Shown: piece by piece, positions 34,937 to 42,775 of the stretch | How the letters are laid out: the number at the start of each line of letters is the position of its first letter | How positions within the stretch are numbered: position 1 is the stretch's first letter | Source: Rhizobium hidalgonense | GTDB lineage: Bacteria; Pseudomonadota; Alphaproteobacteria; Rhizobiales; Rhizobiaceae | Direction of reading: 5' to 3' | DNA: 64,000 nucleotides | Assembly: GCF_002914525.1 (NCBI RefSeq) | Contig: NZ_LODW01000041.1 | Span: forward strand, 62,001-126,000 | The notes under the pieces: model-generated | Seen by the model: the letters and a program-made list of their open reading frames with translations, nothing else | What the model was told of the DNA's origin: nothing | Databases searched by the model: none | Translations under genes and position numbers: made by a program

Positions 34937-35791
34937 ATGAACATCAAGACCAACAGGATCGCCTTTCAGGGCGAATTCGGCGCCAATTCCGACATGGCCA
35001 GCCGGGACATGTTCCCGACCATGGAGCCGCTGCCCTGCCAGACTTTCGAGGATGCATTCACGGCGGTCGACAACGGCGACGCCGATATCGCGATGATCCC
35101 GATCGAGAATACGATCGCCGGGCGCGTCGCCGATATCCACCATCTGCTGCCGGAATCGCGTCTCCACATCATCGGCGAGTATTTCATGCCGATCCGCTTC
35201 CAGCTGATGGTTCTGCCGGGGGTGACCAAGGACGAAATCCGCACGGTGCACAGCCATATCCACGCGCTCGGCCAGTGCCGCAAGATCGTTCGCGCCAATG
35301 GTTGGAAGCCTGTGATTGCCGGCGATACGGCAGGCGCGGCCAAGCTCGTGAAGGAAACCGGCAACCGCTCGATGGCCGCCTTGGCGCCACGCCTTGCCGC
35401 CGATCTCTACGGGCTCGAGATCATCGCCGAAAATGTCGAGGATACCGAAAACAACGTCACCCGTTTCGTCATCCTCTCCCGCGACGAGGAATGGGCGCAA
35501 CGCAATTCGGCTGAGGAAAAAGTCGTTACCACCTTCGTCTTCAACGTCCGCAACATTCCGGCCGCGCTCTACAAGGCGCTCGGCGGCTTTGCCACCAACA
35601 ACATCAACATGACGAAGCTGGAAAGCTACCAGCTCGGCGGAAAATTCGTGGCGACGCAGTTCTATGCCGATATCGAAGGCCATCCGAACGATCCGAATGT
35701 GCGCCGGGCATTGGAGGAACTACGGTTCTTCTCGGAGAAAGTCCGCATCCTCGGCGTCTACAAAGGGCATGCGATGCGAGGCCTGCTATAA
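34937..35791 (+). CDS. pheA: Prephenate dehydratase PheA
   Basis: Converts prephenate to phenylpyruvate in phenylalanine synthesis. The 284-residue product is a monofunctional enzyme: PDT domain about 1-185 with AFQGEFGANSD, IPIENTIAGRV and the catalytic NVTRF motif, then an ACT regulatory domain (about 195-275) for Phe feedback. The ACT motif reads ESYQLGG where E. coli PheA has ESRP. The start follows kdsB by 10 bases. A 10-bp hairpin spans its stop codon. Confidence 0.96.
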   Translation: MNIKTNRIAFQGEFGANSDMASRDMFPTMEPLPCQTFEDAFTAVDNGDADIAMIPIENTIAGRVADIHHLLPESRLHIIGEYFMPIRFQLMVLPGVTKDEIRTVHSHIHALGQCRKIVRANGWKPVIAGDTAGAAKLVKETGNRSMAALAPRLAADLYGLEIIAENVEDTENNVTRFVILSRDEEWAQRNSAEEKVVTTFVFNVRNIPAALYKALGGFATNNINMTKLESYQLGGKFVATQFYADIEGHPNDPNVRRALEELRFFSEKVRILGVYKGHAMRGLL

Positions 35792-35801
35792 CAGGCCTCG
35801 C
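35776..35801 (+). terminator. Hairpin spanning the pheA stop codon
   Basis: GCGAGGCCTG (35776-35785), loop CTATAA, CAGGCCTCGC (35792-35801): a perfect 10-bp stem containing the stop TAA in the loop. No T-run follows, so it may be a rho-assisted or stabilising structure. Confidence 0.5.
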
Positions 35802-35810
35802 CCTCCGGCA

Positions 35811-36179
35811 TTATTTGTCCGGTTCACAAACCCGCAGGCGATGGCCGTCCGGATCGAGCACGACGAAGGTCGGGCCGAAGTCCAGTTCGGTCAGCTCCTG
35901 GGCGATCGGCAGGCCGCGGCCGCGCCAATCGTCATAGTGCCGTGCGACGGCATTTTCACCGGCGACCATGAAGGCTACTTCGCCGCGATTGCCGATGGCG
36001 GAAGGCTGCGGCTCGACCTTGCTGCGCCGCCAGAGGCCGAGGGTGAAGCCGCCCTCGAGTGGGAAGGCGACGAAATTCGGCGCCTCCACGGCCGGCTCGC
36101 GATTTAGCAGGTTCCGATAGAAGCTGGCGCTTTCTGCCGGGTCCTTGACGTAGAGAATTATCAGATTGGGGCTGGTCAT
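35811..36179 (-). CDS. VOC (glyoxalase/bleomycin-resistance fold) family protein
   Basis: A 122-residue protein with one vicinal-oxygen-chelate module. Features include ILYVKDPAESASFYRNLL in the first beta-alpha unit, AFMVAGENAVARHYDDW, and the end FVVLDPDGHRLRVCEP, the usual metal-site Glu region. Substrates of such small VOC proteins vary (methylglyoxal adducts, antibiotics, dioxygenation). ATG at 36179 has GGGAGAG eight bases upstream; an in-frame start at 36203 is less likely. A palindrome CTGCTGCCA-ATTCA-TGGCAGCAG lies about 47 bases before the start and probably controls it. Confidence 0.88.
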   Translation of the reverse strand: MTSPNLIILYVKDPAESASFYRNLLNREPAVEAPNFVAFPLEGGFTLGLWRRSKVEPQPSAIGNRGEVAFMVAGENAVARHYDDWRGRGLPIAQELTELDFGPTFVVLDPDGHRLRVCEPDK

Positions 36180-36225
36180 TTCGGCTCTCCCTTTTGCTGT
36201 CAATGAAGCCGGGACGAGTGATCAT

Positions 36226-36248
36226 CTGCTGCCAATTCATGGCAGCAG
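36226..36248. promoter_or_regulatory. Palindromic operator 1 (upstream of the VOC gene)
   Basis: CTGCTGCCA (36226-36234), ATTCA, TGGCAGCAG (36240-36248): perfect 9-base arms. A near-identical second copy is at 36696-36718. The pair lies beside a YafY/WYL regulator, the likely binder (inference). Confidence 0.6.
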
Positions 36249-36317
36249 GATGCAGCGGGCGTTAGCAAAGCAACGCCCCTGTTTCGTCTGGCGGAATGTC
36301 GATGGTGATGAAGTGGA

Positions 36318-36578
36318 TTAGAGTGGGAAACGGTCTTCGCGGCGCGGGCCGCGCCCATCCATGAAGCCGAGGTCGCGCTTCCGGCAATCTGGTGCCGCCT
36401 CGATATCGAGGCTGGTGTGGTTTGCACTGCGAATCCGAAAGACGCCCATGACCCGGCGCAGAAGACCGCGGTGCCCGGACTGCCCGACATCGGCAAAAGT
36501 TTCGGCCGAAATTACATCGGCAAAGGTGTCAACTGCAAAACGGTCGCTGTCTTGATGGAAGACTAGAGACGTTGCCAT
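36318..36578 (-). CDS. Small hypothetical protein beside a YafY regulator
   Basis: An 86-residue ORF starting MATSLVFHQDSDR. It contains a short internal repeat (DTFADV and ETFADV), a basic centre with GLLRRVMGVFRIRS, and ends CRKRDLGFMDGRGPRR. The RDLGFMDG element faintly recalls the RD(I/L)G tail of DUF1127 small proteins. ATG at 36578 has AAAGGAG at the right distance, which supports translation. The upstream leader carries a RIME half-element and operator 2, so it is probably expressed from its own promoter. Confidence 0.62.
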   Translation of the reverse strand: MATSLVFHQDSDRFAVDTFADVISAETFADVGQSGHRGLLRRVMGVFRIRSANHTSLDIEAAPDCRKRDLGFMDGRGPRREDRFPL

Positions 36579-36627
36579 GATCAGTACTCCTTTCCCAGCG
36601 CATCGGCACGATGCGCGAAACTTAGTG

Positions 36628-36669
36628 CTACAGCGTCCTTTGCGCGTCCAAAGACGCGCGGCGCTGTAG
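36628..36669. repeat. RIME half-element (single palindrome)
   Basis: CTACAGCG...CGCTGTAG, 42 bases, shares its core CTACAGCGTCCTTTGCGCGTC with the second palindrome of the RIME1 element at 19.7 kb but pairs better (TCCAAAGACGCGC loop side). It lies between operator 2 and the small ORF. Confidence 0.75.
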
Positions 36670-36695
36670 TGGATTGGTACTGATAATAACCCCAC

Positions 36696-36718
36696 CTGCT
36701 GACAATTTATGGCAGCAG
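36696..36718. promoter_or_regulatory. Palindromic operator 2 (upstream of the small ORF)
   Basis: CTGCTGACA (36696-36704), ATTTA, TGGCAGCAG (36710-36718): same as operator 1 but for two changes, one in an arm and one in the spacer. It sits directly after the yafY stop and 118 bases before the small ORF start. Confidence 0.6.
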
Positions 36719-36720
36719 CA

Positions 36721-37416
36721 TTAGCTCTCGACGGGCACGTCCTGCGTTTCGCGCCATTCCTTGAGGAGCACGGTGCGGCGGCGCGGATAACGCACTTCGT
36801 GCAGCGCCATGTCGATGATGCGGTCGGTGCGGAAATGGCGGAAATCCTGGCGCAGTTCGCACCAGGCCATGACGACCCGCACATGTTCGAAATAACCGAG
36901 CGCGAAAGGCCAGACGCGGCGGCGCGAGATTCGGCCCTGCTCGTCGCCGTAGTGCAGTTCGAGGATACGCTCGAGGCGGATCGCCCTGCGGATGGCCGAG
37001 ACATCTGCGCTGTCCTCGTCCCGGCGTTTGGGGCCGACGAAGAGGGCGGCTGAATCGATCATCTCGCGCATATCGGCCGGCAGCACGGCGGCAATCTTGG
37101 CCAGCGCATCGGCGCCGGCGCCGGCAAGACGCGGTTCGGCGGCGCGGGCGACCCAGCGCGAGCCGAGCACCAGTGCCTCCAGTTCCTCTTCGGAAAACAT
37201 CATCGGCGGCAGCATGAAGCCCGGCTTCAACACGTAGCCGATGCCGGCTTCGCCCTCGATCATCGCCCCCTGGGCCTGCAGGCTGGCAATATCGCGATAG
37301 AGCGTGCGCAGGCTGACGCCGGTTTCCTCTGCAAGCACGATGCCTGTCACCGGGCGCCGGTAGCGCCGGAGCGTCTGGAGCAGCGTCAGCAGCCGTTCCG
37401 AGCGCGCGACCGGCAT
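36721..37416 (-). CDS. YafY/WYL-domain transcriptional regulator
   Basis: DNA-binding regulator of 231 residues: an N-terminal HTH-11 (DeoR-like) domain (about 4-60: RSERLLTLLQTLRRYRRP and GVSLRTLYRDIASL) and a C-terminal WYL domain (about 130-225: RRAIRLERILELHYGDEQG, RRRVWPFALGYFEH). WYL domains bind ligands or DNA intermediates. The gene starts 4 bases after the nudC stop, so HIT-nudC-yafY is one operon. Two copies of a palindrome lie directly downstream and before the VOC gene, in keeping with local control. Confidence 0.93.
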   Translation of the reverse strand: MPVARSERLLTLLQTLRRYRRPVTGIVLAEETGVSLRTLYRDIASLQAQGAMIEGEAGIGYVLKPGFMLPPMMFSEEELEALVLGSRWVARAAEPRLAGAGADALAKIAAVLPADMREMIDSAALFVGPKRRDEDSADVSAIRRAIRLERILELHYGDEQGRISRRRVWPFALGYFEHVRVVMAWCELRQDFRHFRTDRIIDMALHEVRYPRRRTVLLKEWRETQDVPVES

Positions 37417-37420
37417 GGCG

Positions 37421-38380
37421 TTACCGCTTCCACTCCACCCAGTCGCGCATCAGGCGGTGGGCGATCGCCCCTTTCGGCGGCGAGGCCTTGCCTGTCGCGC
37501 TCGGGCGTTCCAGCATTTCGATGGTTTCCTCGCGGGTGAACCAGCGGCAATCCTCCAACTCGGTCTCGTCGCGGGTAATTTCGGTGGATTTGGCCTCGGC
37601 ATAACAGCCGATCATCAGCGAATGCGGCATCGGCCAGGGCTGTGAGGCGTGATAGCGGATGCGGCCGGTGCGGATGCCGGATTCCTCCAGCGTTTCGCGG
37701 CGCACGGCATTCTCGATGGTCTCGCCGGGTTCGACGAAGCCGGCAAGGCAGGAATACATGCCGGGCGCGAAATGCGGGCTGCGGCCGAGGAGGCAGAGGT
37801 CGCGCTGTTCATCGATCGTCAACATAATGACAACCGGATCGGTGCGGGGAAAGATCATGTGTTCGCAGGCGGTGCAGACACGTTTGTAGCCGCCGATGTG
37901 GATCTCCATCGCTGAGCCGCAGCGGCCGCAGAAGCGGTTGTCGCCATTCCAGCGAATGAGGCTTGCGGCCTGGGCGAATTCGCCGAGCAGCACCTCGTCG
38001 ATCAGCATTTCACGAAACAGCGTACGACCGTCGGCGGGCTTGTAGTGGCTGGTCAGATCATCGACGTCGATGGCGACGGGAACGGCAAGGCGCGGTTCGC
38101 CTGATTTGCGGTAGCCGAGAAGCACGGTCTCGTCCCAATCCGGCTGCAACTCCTTGAGCTCGTAGCGGGCAAAAAGCGGATCGAGCACCTGGCCGTCATG
38201 CTTCAACACCAGCTTGTCTCTGGCGAAGGCGAAGATATGGGTGCCTTCCCTCGCCAGCGCCTTTTCGACGGAGTGTTCGTCGCGATGCTCGGAATCGCGA
38301 TTGAGATCGTTGGCGGCAAAGGCCGTGAGATTGCTGGGTTCGGGATGCGGCACGTCCGAATAGAAAAGCGAATGACTCAT
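37421..38380 (-). CDS. nudC: NAD+/NADH pyrophosphatase NudC
   Basis: Nudix hydrolase that cleaves NADH to NMNH and AMP, and in E. coli removes NAD caps from RNA. The 319-residue product has the zinc-ribbon region with FCGRCG and CTACEH (about 150-172), the Nudix box GFVEPGETIENAVRRETLEESGI (only key residues named here; Glu pair in REtLEE), and the SQPWPMPHSLM segment that is specific to NudC-type enzymes. Its start overlaps the HIT stop by four bases (ATGA). Confidence 0.95.
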   Translation of the reverse strand: MSHSLFYSDVPHPEPSNLTAFAANDLNRDSEHRDEHSVEKALAREGTHIFAFARDKLVLKHDGQVLDPLFARYELKELQPDWDETVLLGYRKSGEPRLAVPVAIDVDDLTSHYKPADGRTLFREMLIDEVLLGEFAQAASLIRWNGDNRFCGRCGSAMEIHIGGYKRVCTACEHMIFPRTDPVVIMLTIDEQRDLCLLGRSPHFAPGMYSCLAGFVEPGETIENAVRRETLEESGIRTGRIRYHASQPWPMPHSLMIGCYAEAKSTEITRDETELEDCRWFTREETIEMLERPSATGKASPPKGAIAHRLMRDWVEWKR

Positions 38381-38787
38381 GATGAAAGGGCTTCCCGCAG
38401 CTTCGCTATGAATTCGTCTCTCTTTCCGTCTTCGTATGGCTCCGCGCGCCCGAAGCCCCAGACGGGACCCGGCCAGTTGGCATCGCCTTCGAAGCGGGCA
38501 ATGACATGAACATGAAGCTGGCGGACGATATTGCCAAGAGCCCCGATATTGATTTTTGTCGCGTCGGTGATCTTCTTCAATGCATTGGCGACGAGCTCCG
38601 TCTCGAAGGCAAGCAGCACCTGGTCGAGCGGCGTCAGCTCGAAGATTTCGGTAATTTCAGCCCGGCGCGGCACGAGAATGAGCCAGGGCCAGCGGGCATC
38701 CTTCGACAATCTCAGATCGCAGAGACCCGTGACCATGATGCTGGTGCTGTCGTTTTCCAGCCGGGGATCGAGCGCGAAACCTTTCAA
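38377..38787 (-). CDS. HIT-family (histidine triad) protein with TTG start
   Basis: A 136-residue nucleotide-binding protein. The triad region reads RQLHVHVIARFEGD followed by WPGPVWG, a HIT variant in which the third His of HxHxH is replaced. HIT proteins hydrolyse nucleotide phosphoramidates or dinucleotides. I chose TTG at 38787, eight bases after a perfect AGGAGG, instead of the longer open frame to 38907, whose extra 40 residues are unlike HIT proteins. It is the first gene of HIT-nudC-yafY and lies divergent from the SRP RNA. Confidence 0.85.
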   Translation of the reverse strand: MKGFALDPRLENDSTSIMVTGLCDLRLSKDARWPWLILVPRRAEITEIFELTPLDQVLLAFETELVANALKKITDATKINIGALGNIVRQLHVHVIARFEGDANWPGPVWGFGRAEPYEDGKRDEFIAKLREALSS

Positions 38788-38874
38788 AGGGCATTCCTCC
38801 TGTCTTTTCCTACGACTAGCAGTTTTTTTGGATGTTGGCTTGCTTTTGATGACGATATTGCCGATATGTGCATT

Positions 38875-38973
38875 CGGGAGGTTGGTGGTGGACGAGCCAC
38901 TCGCCAACCGGGTCAGGTCCGGAAGGAAGCAGCCCTAACGAGCCCGGCACGGGTCATCGTGCCAGCCTCCCAC
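38875..38973 (+). ncRNA. ffs: Signal recognition particle RNA (4.5S type)
   Basis: About 99 bases. It has the universally conserved apical core GGTCAGGTCCGGAAGGAAGC (38911-38930), with GGGAGGTTGGTGG at the 5' side pairing with CCAGCCTCCCACC at the 3' side. This RNA binds Ffh and delivers nascent membrane proteins. The ends are estimated from the pairing. It lies upstream of dnaX, as in many alphaproteobacteria. Confidence 0.95.
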
Positions 38974-39019
38974 CTTCTCTCCACGAAATGCCCGACGATC
39001 CCGGGCGACAAGCAGGGCG

Positions 39020-40897
39020 ATGAGCGACACCGAGCGACAGTCAAAAGATGCCGCCTCGACGGGCACCGGATACCGGGTGCTGGCTCGCAAATACCGCCCC
39101 AAGGATTTCACGGACCTGATGGTCGGCCAGGAGCCGATGGTCCGCACCCTCACCAACGCCTTCGAGACCGGCCGCATCGCCCAGGCCTATATGCTGACCG
39201 GTGTACGCGGCGTCGGCAAGACGACGACGGCGCGCATCCTGGCGCGGGCACTGAACTACAAGACATCAGATATCGACAAGCCGACGATCGATCTGCGCGT
39301 GCCCGGCGAGCACTGCCAGGCGATCATGGAAGGCCGCCATGTCGACGTGATCGAGATGGATGCCGCCTCCCATACCGGCATCGACGATATAAGGGAGATC
39401 ATCGAGCAGGTGCGCTACCGCCCGGTTTCGGCGCGCTACAAGGTCTATATCATCGACGAAGTGCACATGCTGTCGACGCAGGCCTTCAACGGCCTGCTGA
39501 AGACGCTGGAAGAGCCGCCGGAGCATGTGAAGTTCATCTTCGCCACCACCGAAATTCGCAAGGTGCCGATCACCGTGCTGTCGCGCTGCCAGCGCTTCGA
39601 TCTGCGCCGCATCAGCGCGTCGGATCTCGTCGGGCTGTTTTCGACGATCGCCGCCAAGGAAGGCATCGAGGCGGAAGGCGACGCGCTGGCGATGATCGCG
39701 CGCGCCGCCGAAGGATCGGCACGCGACGGCCTGTCGCTGCTCGACCAGGCGATCGCCCATGGCGCAGGCGCCGTGCAGGCTGAGGCCGTGCGAGGCATGC
39801 TCGGCCTGGCCGACCGCGCCCGGATCGTCGATCTCTTCCAGCATGTCATCAAGGGCGATGTCGCCGCTGCCCTCGGCGAATTCCAGAACCAGTACGAGGC
39901 CGGCGCCAATCCGGTGGTGGTGCTGACCGATCTCGCCGATTTCACCCATCTGGTGACACGGCTGAAATATGTGCCGGATGCGGCAAGCGACCCTTCGCTC
40001 AGCGAAGTCGAGCGCACCAAGGCGGCGGAATTCGCCAAGGGCGTCGCGGTCACGACGCTGTCGCGCATCTGGCAGATGCTGCTGAAGGGCATTCCGGAAA
40101 CGGAAGGCTCGTCGCGGACGGCGGGTGCTGCCGAAATGGTGCTGATCCGGCTTGCGCATGCGGCGCATCTGCCGGCGCCTGAGGACGCGGCACGGCGGCT
40201 TGCCGAATTTTCCGGCGACAATGCCGGCTCGCGGCCCTCCTCGCCGCCTTCCGGCAATGGCGGCGGCGGCACGCGTGTTCCCTATCAAAGCAGTGTCGCG
40301 GCGCGCGCGCCTGAAATCGCGCCGAGCAAGCCGCAGCCTTCGGCGCCCGTAACGATGCTGCGCGCCGTGCCGAGCAGCCAGCCCGAGACGATGCCTGTCG
40401 GGCGGATCGAGACGAAGCCGGCCGAAGCACCGAAGCCGCTCGTATCGGTCAATTCGATCGGCGATATCGTCGATCTTGCCGCCGAGAAGCGGGACGTCAA
40501 GCTGAAGGCGCTGGTGCGCAACTTCGTGCGGCCCGTGCGCATCGAACCCGGCCGGCTTGATGTGAACCTCACCGAGGGCGCGCCAGGCACGCTGCTGAAT
40601 GAACTTGCCGTCAAGCTCAAGGAATGGACGGGCATCCACTGGATCGTCAGCACCAGCCGCGAAGAAGGCCGGCCGACGATGGTGGAGGCGGAAACCAAGG
40701 CTCAGCAACAGCGCGTCAGCGATGCACGCCAGGACCCTGATGTCGCGGCGATCCTTGCGCAGTTCCCAGGCGCCAAGATCATTGACGTGCGCGTCAGGGC
40801 GCCGACGCCGGAGGAGGAAGCGGAAGAGGCGACACCGCCAGCCGCCGCCGAATCGGAAGACGGTGATATCCTGCCCGGCGACGACATAGAATTCTGA
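39020..40897 (+). CDS. dnaX: DNA polymerase III subunit gamma/tau
   Basis: Clamp-loader ATPase that opens the sliding clamp, 625 residues. The AAA+ module has [14 protein letters not shown] near residues 62-75, sensor/Walker B IIDEVHML, and the Arg-finger SRC in [13 protein letters not shown]. The zinc module of E. coli DnaX (four Cys) is not visible; the region has a single Cys (GEHCQAI). Domain III follows, then a Pro/Ser/Ala-rich linker (about 400-470) and a C-terminal tau-like domain ending in an acidic tail. A YbaB gene follows 20 bases later, the usual dnaX-ybaB-recR order. Confidence 0.97.
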   Translation: MSDTERQSKDAASTGTGYRVLARKYRPKDFTDLMVGQEPMVRTLTNAFETGRIAQAYMLTGVRGVGKTTTARILARALNYKTSDIDKPTIDLRVPGEHCQAIMEGRHVDVIEMDAASHTGIDDIREIIEQVRYRPVSARYKVYIIDEVHMLSTQAFNGLLKTLEEPPEHVKFIFATTEIRKVPITVLSRCQRFDLRRISASDLVGLFSTIAAKEGIEAEGDALAMIARAAEGSARDGLSLLDQAIAHGAGAVQAEAVRGMLGLADRARIVDLFQHVIKGDVAAALGEFQNQYEAGANPVVVLTDLADFTHLVTRLKYVPDAASDPSLSEVERTKAAEFAKGVAVTTLSRIWQMLLKGIPETEGSSRTAGAAEMVLIRLAHAAHLPAPEDAARRLAEFSGDNAGSRPSSPPSGNGGGGTRVPYQSSVAARAPEIAPSKPQPSAPVTMLRAVPSSQPETMPVGRIETKPAEAPKPLVSVNSIGDIVDLAAEKRDVKLKALVRNFVRPVRIEPGRLDVNLTEGAPGTLLNELAVKLKEWTGIHWIVSTSREEGRPTMVEAETKAQQQRVSDARQDPDVAAILAQFPGAKIIDVRVRAPTPEEEAEEATPPAAAESEDGDILPGDDIEF

Positions 40898-40917
40898 TCT
40901 CAAGAAGGAGTGAGACG

Positions 40918-41241
40918 ATGCGCGACATCATGGGCATGATGGGCAAAGTCAAGGAAATGCAGGCCAAGATGGAGCAGATGCAGGCGGAGATCGCCGAGCT
41001 CGCCGCCGAAGGCAAGGCAGGCGGCGGCCTCGTCACCGTCATCATCTCCGGCAAAGGCGAACTGAAGAGCCTGAAAATCGACCCGTCGCTGTTCAAGGAA
41101 GACGATGTCGAGATCCTCGAGGACCTGATCGTCGCCGCCCACAAGGACGCCAAGGACAAGGCCGAAGCGCTCGCCGCCGAAAAGACCAAGGCGCTCACCG
41201 CCGGCCTGCCGATCCCGCCCGGCTTCAAGCTGCCGTTCTGA
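40918..41241 (+). CDS. ybaB: YbaB/EbfC-family nucleoid-associated protein
   Basis: DNA-binding protein of 107 residues that forms a tweezer-like dimer. It has the expected N-terminal amphipathic helix ([18 protein letters not shown]), the beta strands around [19 protein letters not shown], and the C-terminal helix rich in Lys and Ala, ending IPPGFKLPF as in the family. It sits between dnaX and recR, the conserved context; an inverted MOSC gene interrupts the cluster. The start has AAGGAG upstream. Confidence 0.96.
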   Translation: MRDIMGMMGKVKEMQAKMEQMQAEIAELAAEGKAGGGLVTVIISGKGELKSLKIDPSLFKEDDVEILEDLIVAAHKDAKDKAEALAAEKTKALTAGLPIPPGFKLPF

Positions 41242-41284
41242 GTTAGACGCAAGCTGGTCAATGCACCGCGCATAGGCGCAGCGC

Positions 41285-41902
41285 TCAGTACTGGGATTCC
41301 AGCATGGCACGCAGCTTGTAGTGAATAGGGGCGGCAAGGTATCGCGCCCGGTCCGGCTCCGGAAGCCGTCGGCCAAATGTTTCCATCAGTTCCGACATCG
41401 TCACCTTCACTCCGGAAAACGGCCGATGCGCCACCAGCATTCCGGCCTCGGCCACGCCGGCTTTGATGACCCGGCAATAGATGCCGGGGCGGGCGGCGGC
41501 GGTGTAGCGTTTGGCGAACTTCGGATCGTTCATCCTGGCGGCAAAGGTGGCGCAAGGGATGCGGCACGATGTGGCTTCGAGGATGAGATCGCCTGAGATG
41601 AAGCGGTCACCGACGGAGACGTCGCGATTGTCGAGATCCGAGATCACCATGTTTTCGCCGAAGGTGCCGGGCTCGTAGGGCCGGCCGAGCTCGCCGCTCC
41701 ACCAGTCGAGTGTCAGCGATCCCTCGACATAGACTGCCTGATCGATGCCGCCATGATGCTTTCGGTTGCAGATGGCATCACCGACGAGGCCTTCGGCATC
41801 GATCATCATCGCGCCGTTGACGGCATGTTTGAAGATGCCGGTCTTGTAGCTCTTGCCGGGCAGTCTTTCCGGATTGCCGGTGCAGAGCGCCAGGATTTTC
41901 AT
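41285..41902 (-). CDS. MOSC-domain protein (YiiM-like)
   Basis: A 205-residue protein with a MOSC domain, the C-terminal fold of molybdenum cofactor sulfurases. Visible features are KHHGGIDQAVYV with the conserved His-Gly-Gly region, YEPGTFGENMVISDL, and the invariant Cys in SCRIPCATFAARM. YiiM-type proteins reduce or bind N-hydroxylated compounds through Moco. ATG at 41902 has GGAAGGA upstream; the 13 extra residues of the longer frame look unlike the family. It lies between ybaB and recR in inverse orientation. Confidence 0.92.
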   Translation of the reverse strand: MKILALCTGNPERLPGKSYKTGIFKHAVNGAMMIDAEGLVGDAICNRKHHGGIDQAVYVEGSLTLDWWSGELGRPYEPGTFGENMVISDLDNRDVSVGDRFISGDLILEATSCRIPCATFAARMNDPKFAKRYTAAARPGIYCRVIKAGVAEAGMLVAHRPFSGVKVTMSELMETFGRRLPEPDRARYLAAPIHYKLRAMLESQY

Positions 41903-41959
41903 GGGATTGCCGATCCTTCCGCGATTCCGTTTTCGTTCCATATCAGTTAAGAACGGCGC

Positions 41960-42565
41960 ATGGCAAAACGAGTCACCGGCCCCGAAATCGAAAAACTCAT
42001 CCAGCTACTGGCAAAGGTGCCGGGCCTCGGGCCGCGCTCGGCGCGCCGGGCGGCACTGCATCTGATCAAGAAGAAGGATCAATTGCTCGGCCCGCTGTCG
42101 AATGCGATGGGCGAGGCCTATGACAAGGTGAAGATCTGCTCGCACTGCGGCAATGTCGATACGGTCGACCCCTGCACCGTCTGCACCGACACCCAGCGCG
42201 ACCAATCCATCATCATCGTCGTCGAGGACGTCTCGGACCTTTGGGCGCTGGAGCGGGCGGGCGCGATGAACGCCGCCTATCACGTGCTCGGCGGCACGCT
42301 GTCGCCGCTCGACGGGATCGGGCCTGACGATCTCAATATTCGCGGGCTGATCGACCGGATCGGCGAAGGCGGCATCCGGGAACTGATCATCGCCGTCAAT
42401 GCCACCGTCGAGGGTCAGACGACGGCGCATTACATTACTGATCAGTTGCAGGGGCTCGACGTGAAGATCACCCGGCTGGCGCATGGTGTGCCGGTTGGCG
42501 GCGAACTCGACTATCTCGACGAGGGCACACTTGCCGCGGCATTGCGGGCGCGGACGGTGATATGA
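41960..42565 (+). CDS. recR: Recombination protein RecR
   Basis: Partner of RecO and RecF in gap repair, 201 residues. It has an N-terminal HhH segment ([14 protein letters not shown]), the Cys4 zinc finger [16 protein letters not shown] near residues 57-72, a Toprim domain with [12 protein letters not shown], and the C-terminal [19 protein letters not shown]. All family features are present. The start is ATG at 41960. Immediately downstream lies a large intergenic inverted repeat that leads into the lytic transglycosylase gene. Confidence 0.97.
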   Translation: MAKRVTGPEIEKLIQLLAKVPGLGPRSARRAALHLIKKKDQLLGPLSNAMGEAYDKVKICSHCGNVDTVDPCTVCTDTQRDQSIIIVVEDVSDLWALERAGAMNAAYHVLGGTLSPLDGIGPDDLNIRGLIDRIGEGGIRELIIAVNATVEGQTTAHYITDQLQGLDVKITRLAHGVPVGGELDYLDEGTLAAALRARTVI

Positions 42566-42586
42566 GAGGTTTGCGTATGCCGGAAG

Positions 42587-42775
42587 ATTCCCCCCTCTGC
42601 CCTACCGGGCATCTCCCCCACAAGGGGGGAGATCAGCTGGGGGCGCCCTCTTGCCCCGGTCAAACGCCGCAGATGTTCGGAGCCGTTTGGCACACAATCA
42701 AGAATTCGCGAAGCTGGCGCGTCTTGCCGATCTCCCCCCTTGTGGGGGAAATGTCCGACAGGACAGAGGGGGGTG
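42587..42775. repeat. Rhizobial intergenic inverted repeat, about 190 bases
   Basis: Left end (about 42589-42634) and right end (about 42728-42774) are imperfect inverted copies over about 45 bases sharing CCCCCCTCTG and the internal palindrome CTCCCCCACAAGGGGGGAG. The right end translates as SPLVGEM..RTEGG, the hallmark of this widespread repeat class in Rhizobiales. It lies between recR and the lytic transglycosylase and contributes that gene's start region. Confidence 0.8.

Noticed and set aside
39266..40903. 545-codon minus-strand frame opposite dnaX
   Set aside because: Antisense shadow with Arg/His-rich composition and no motif.
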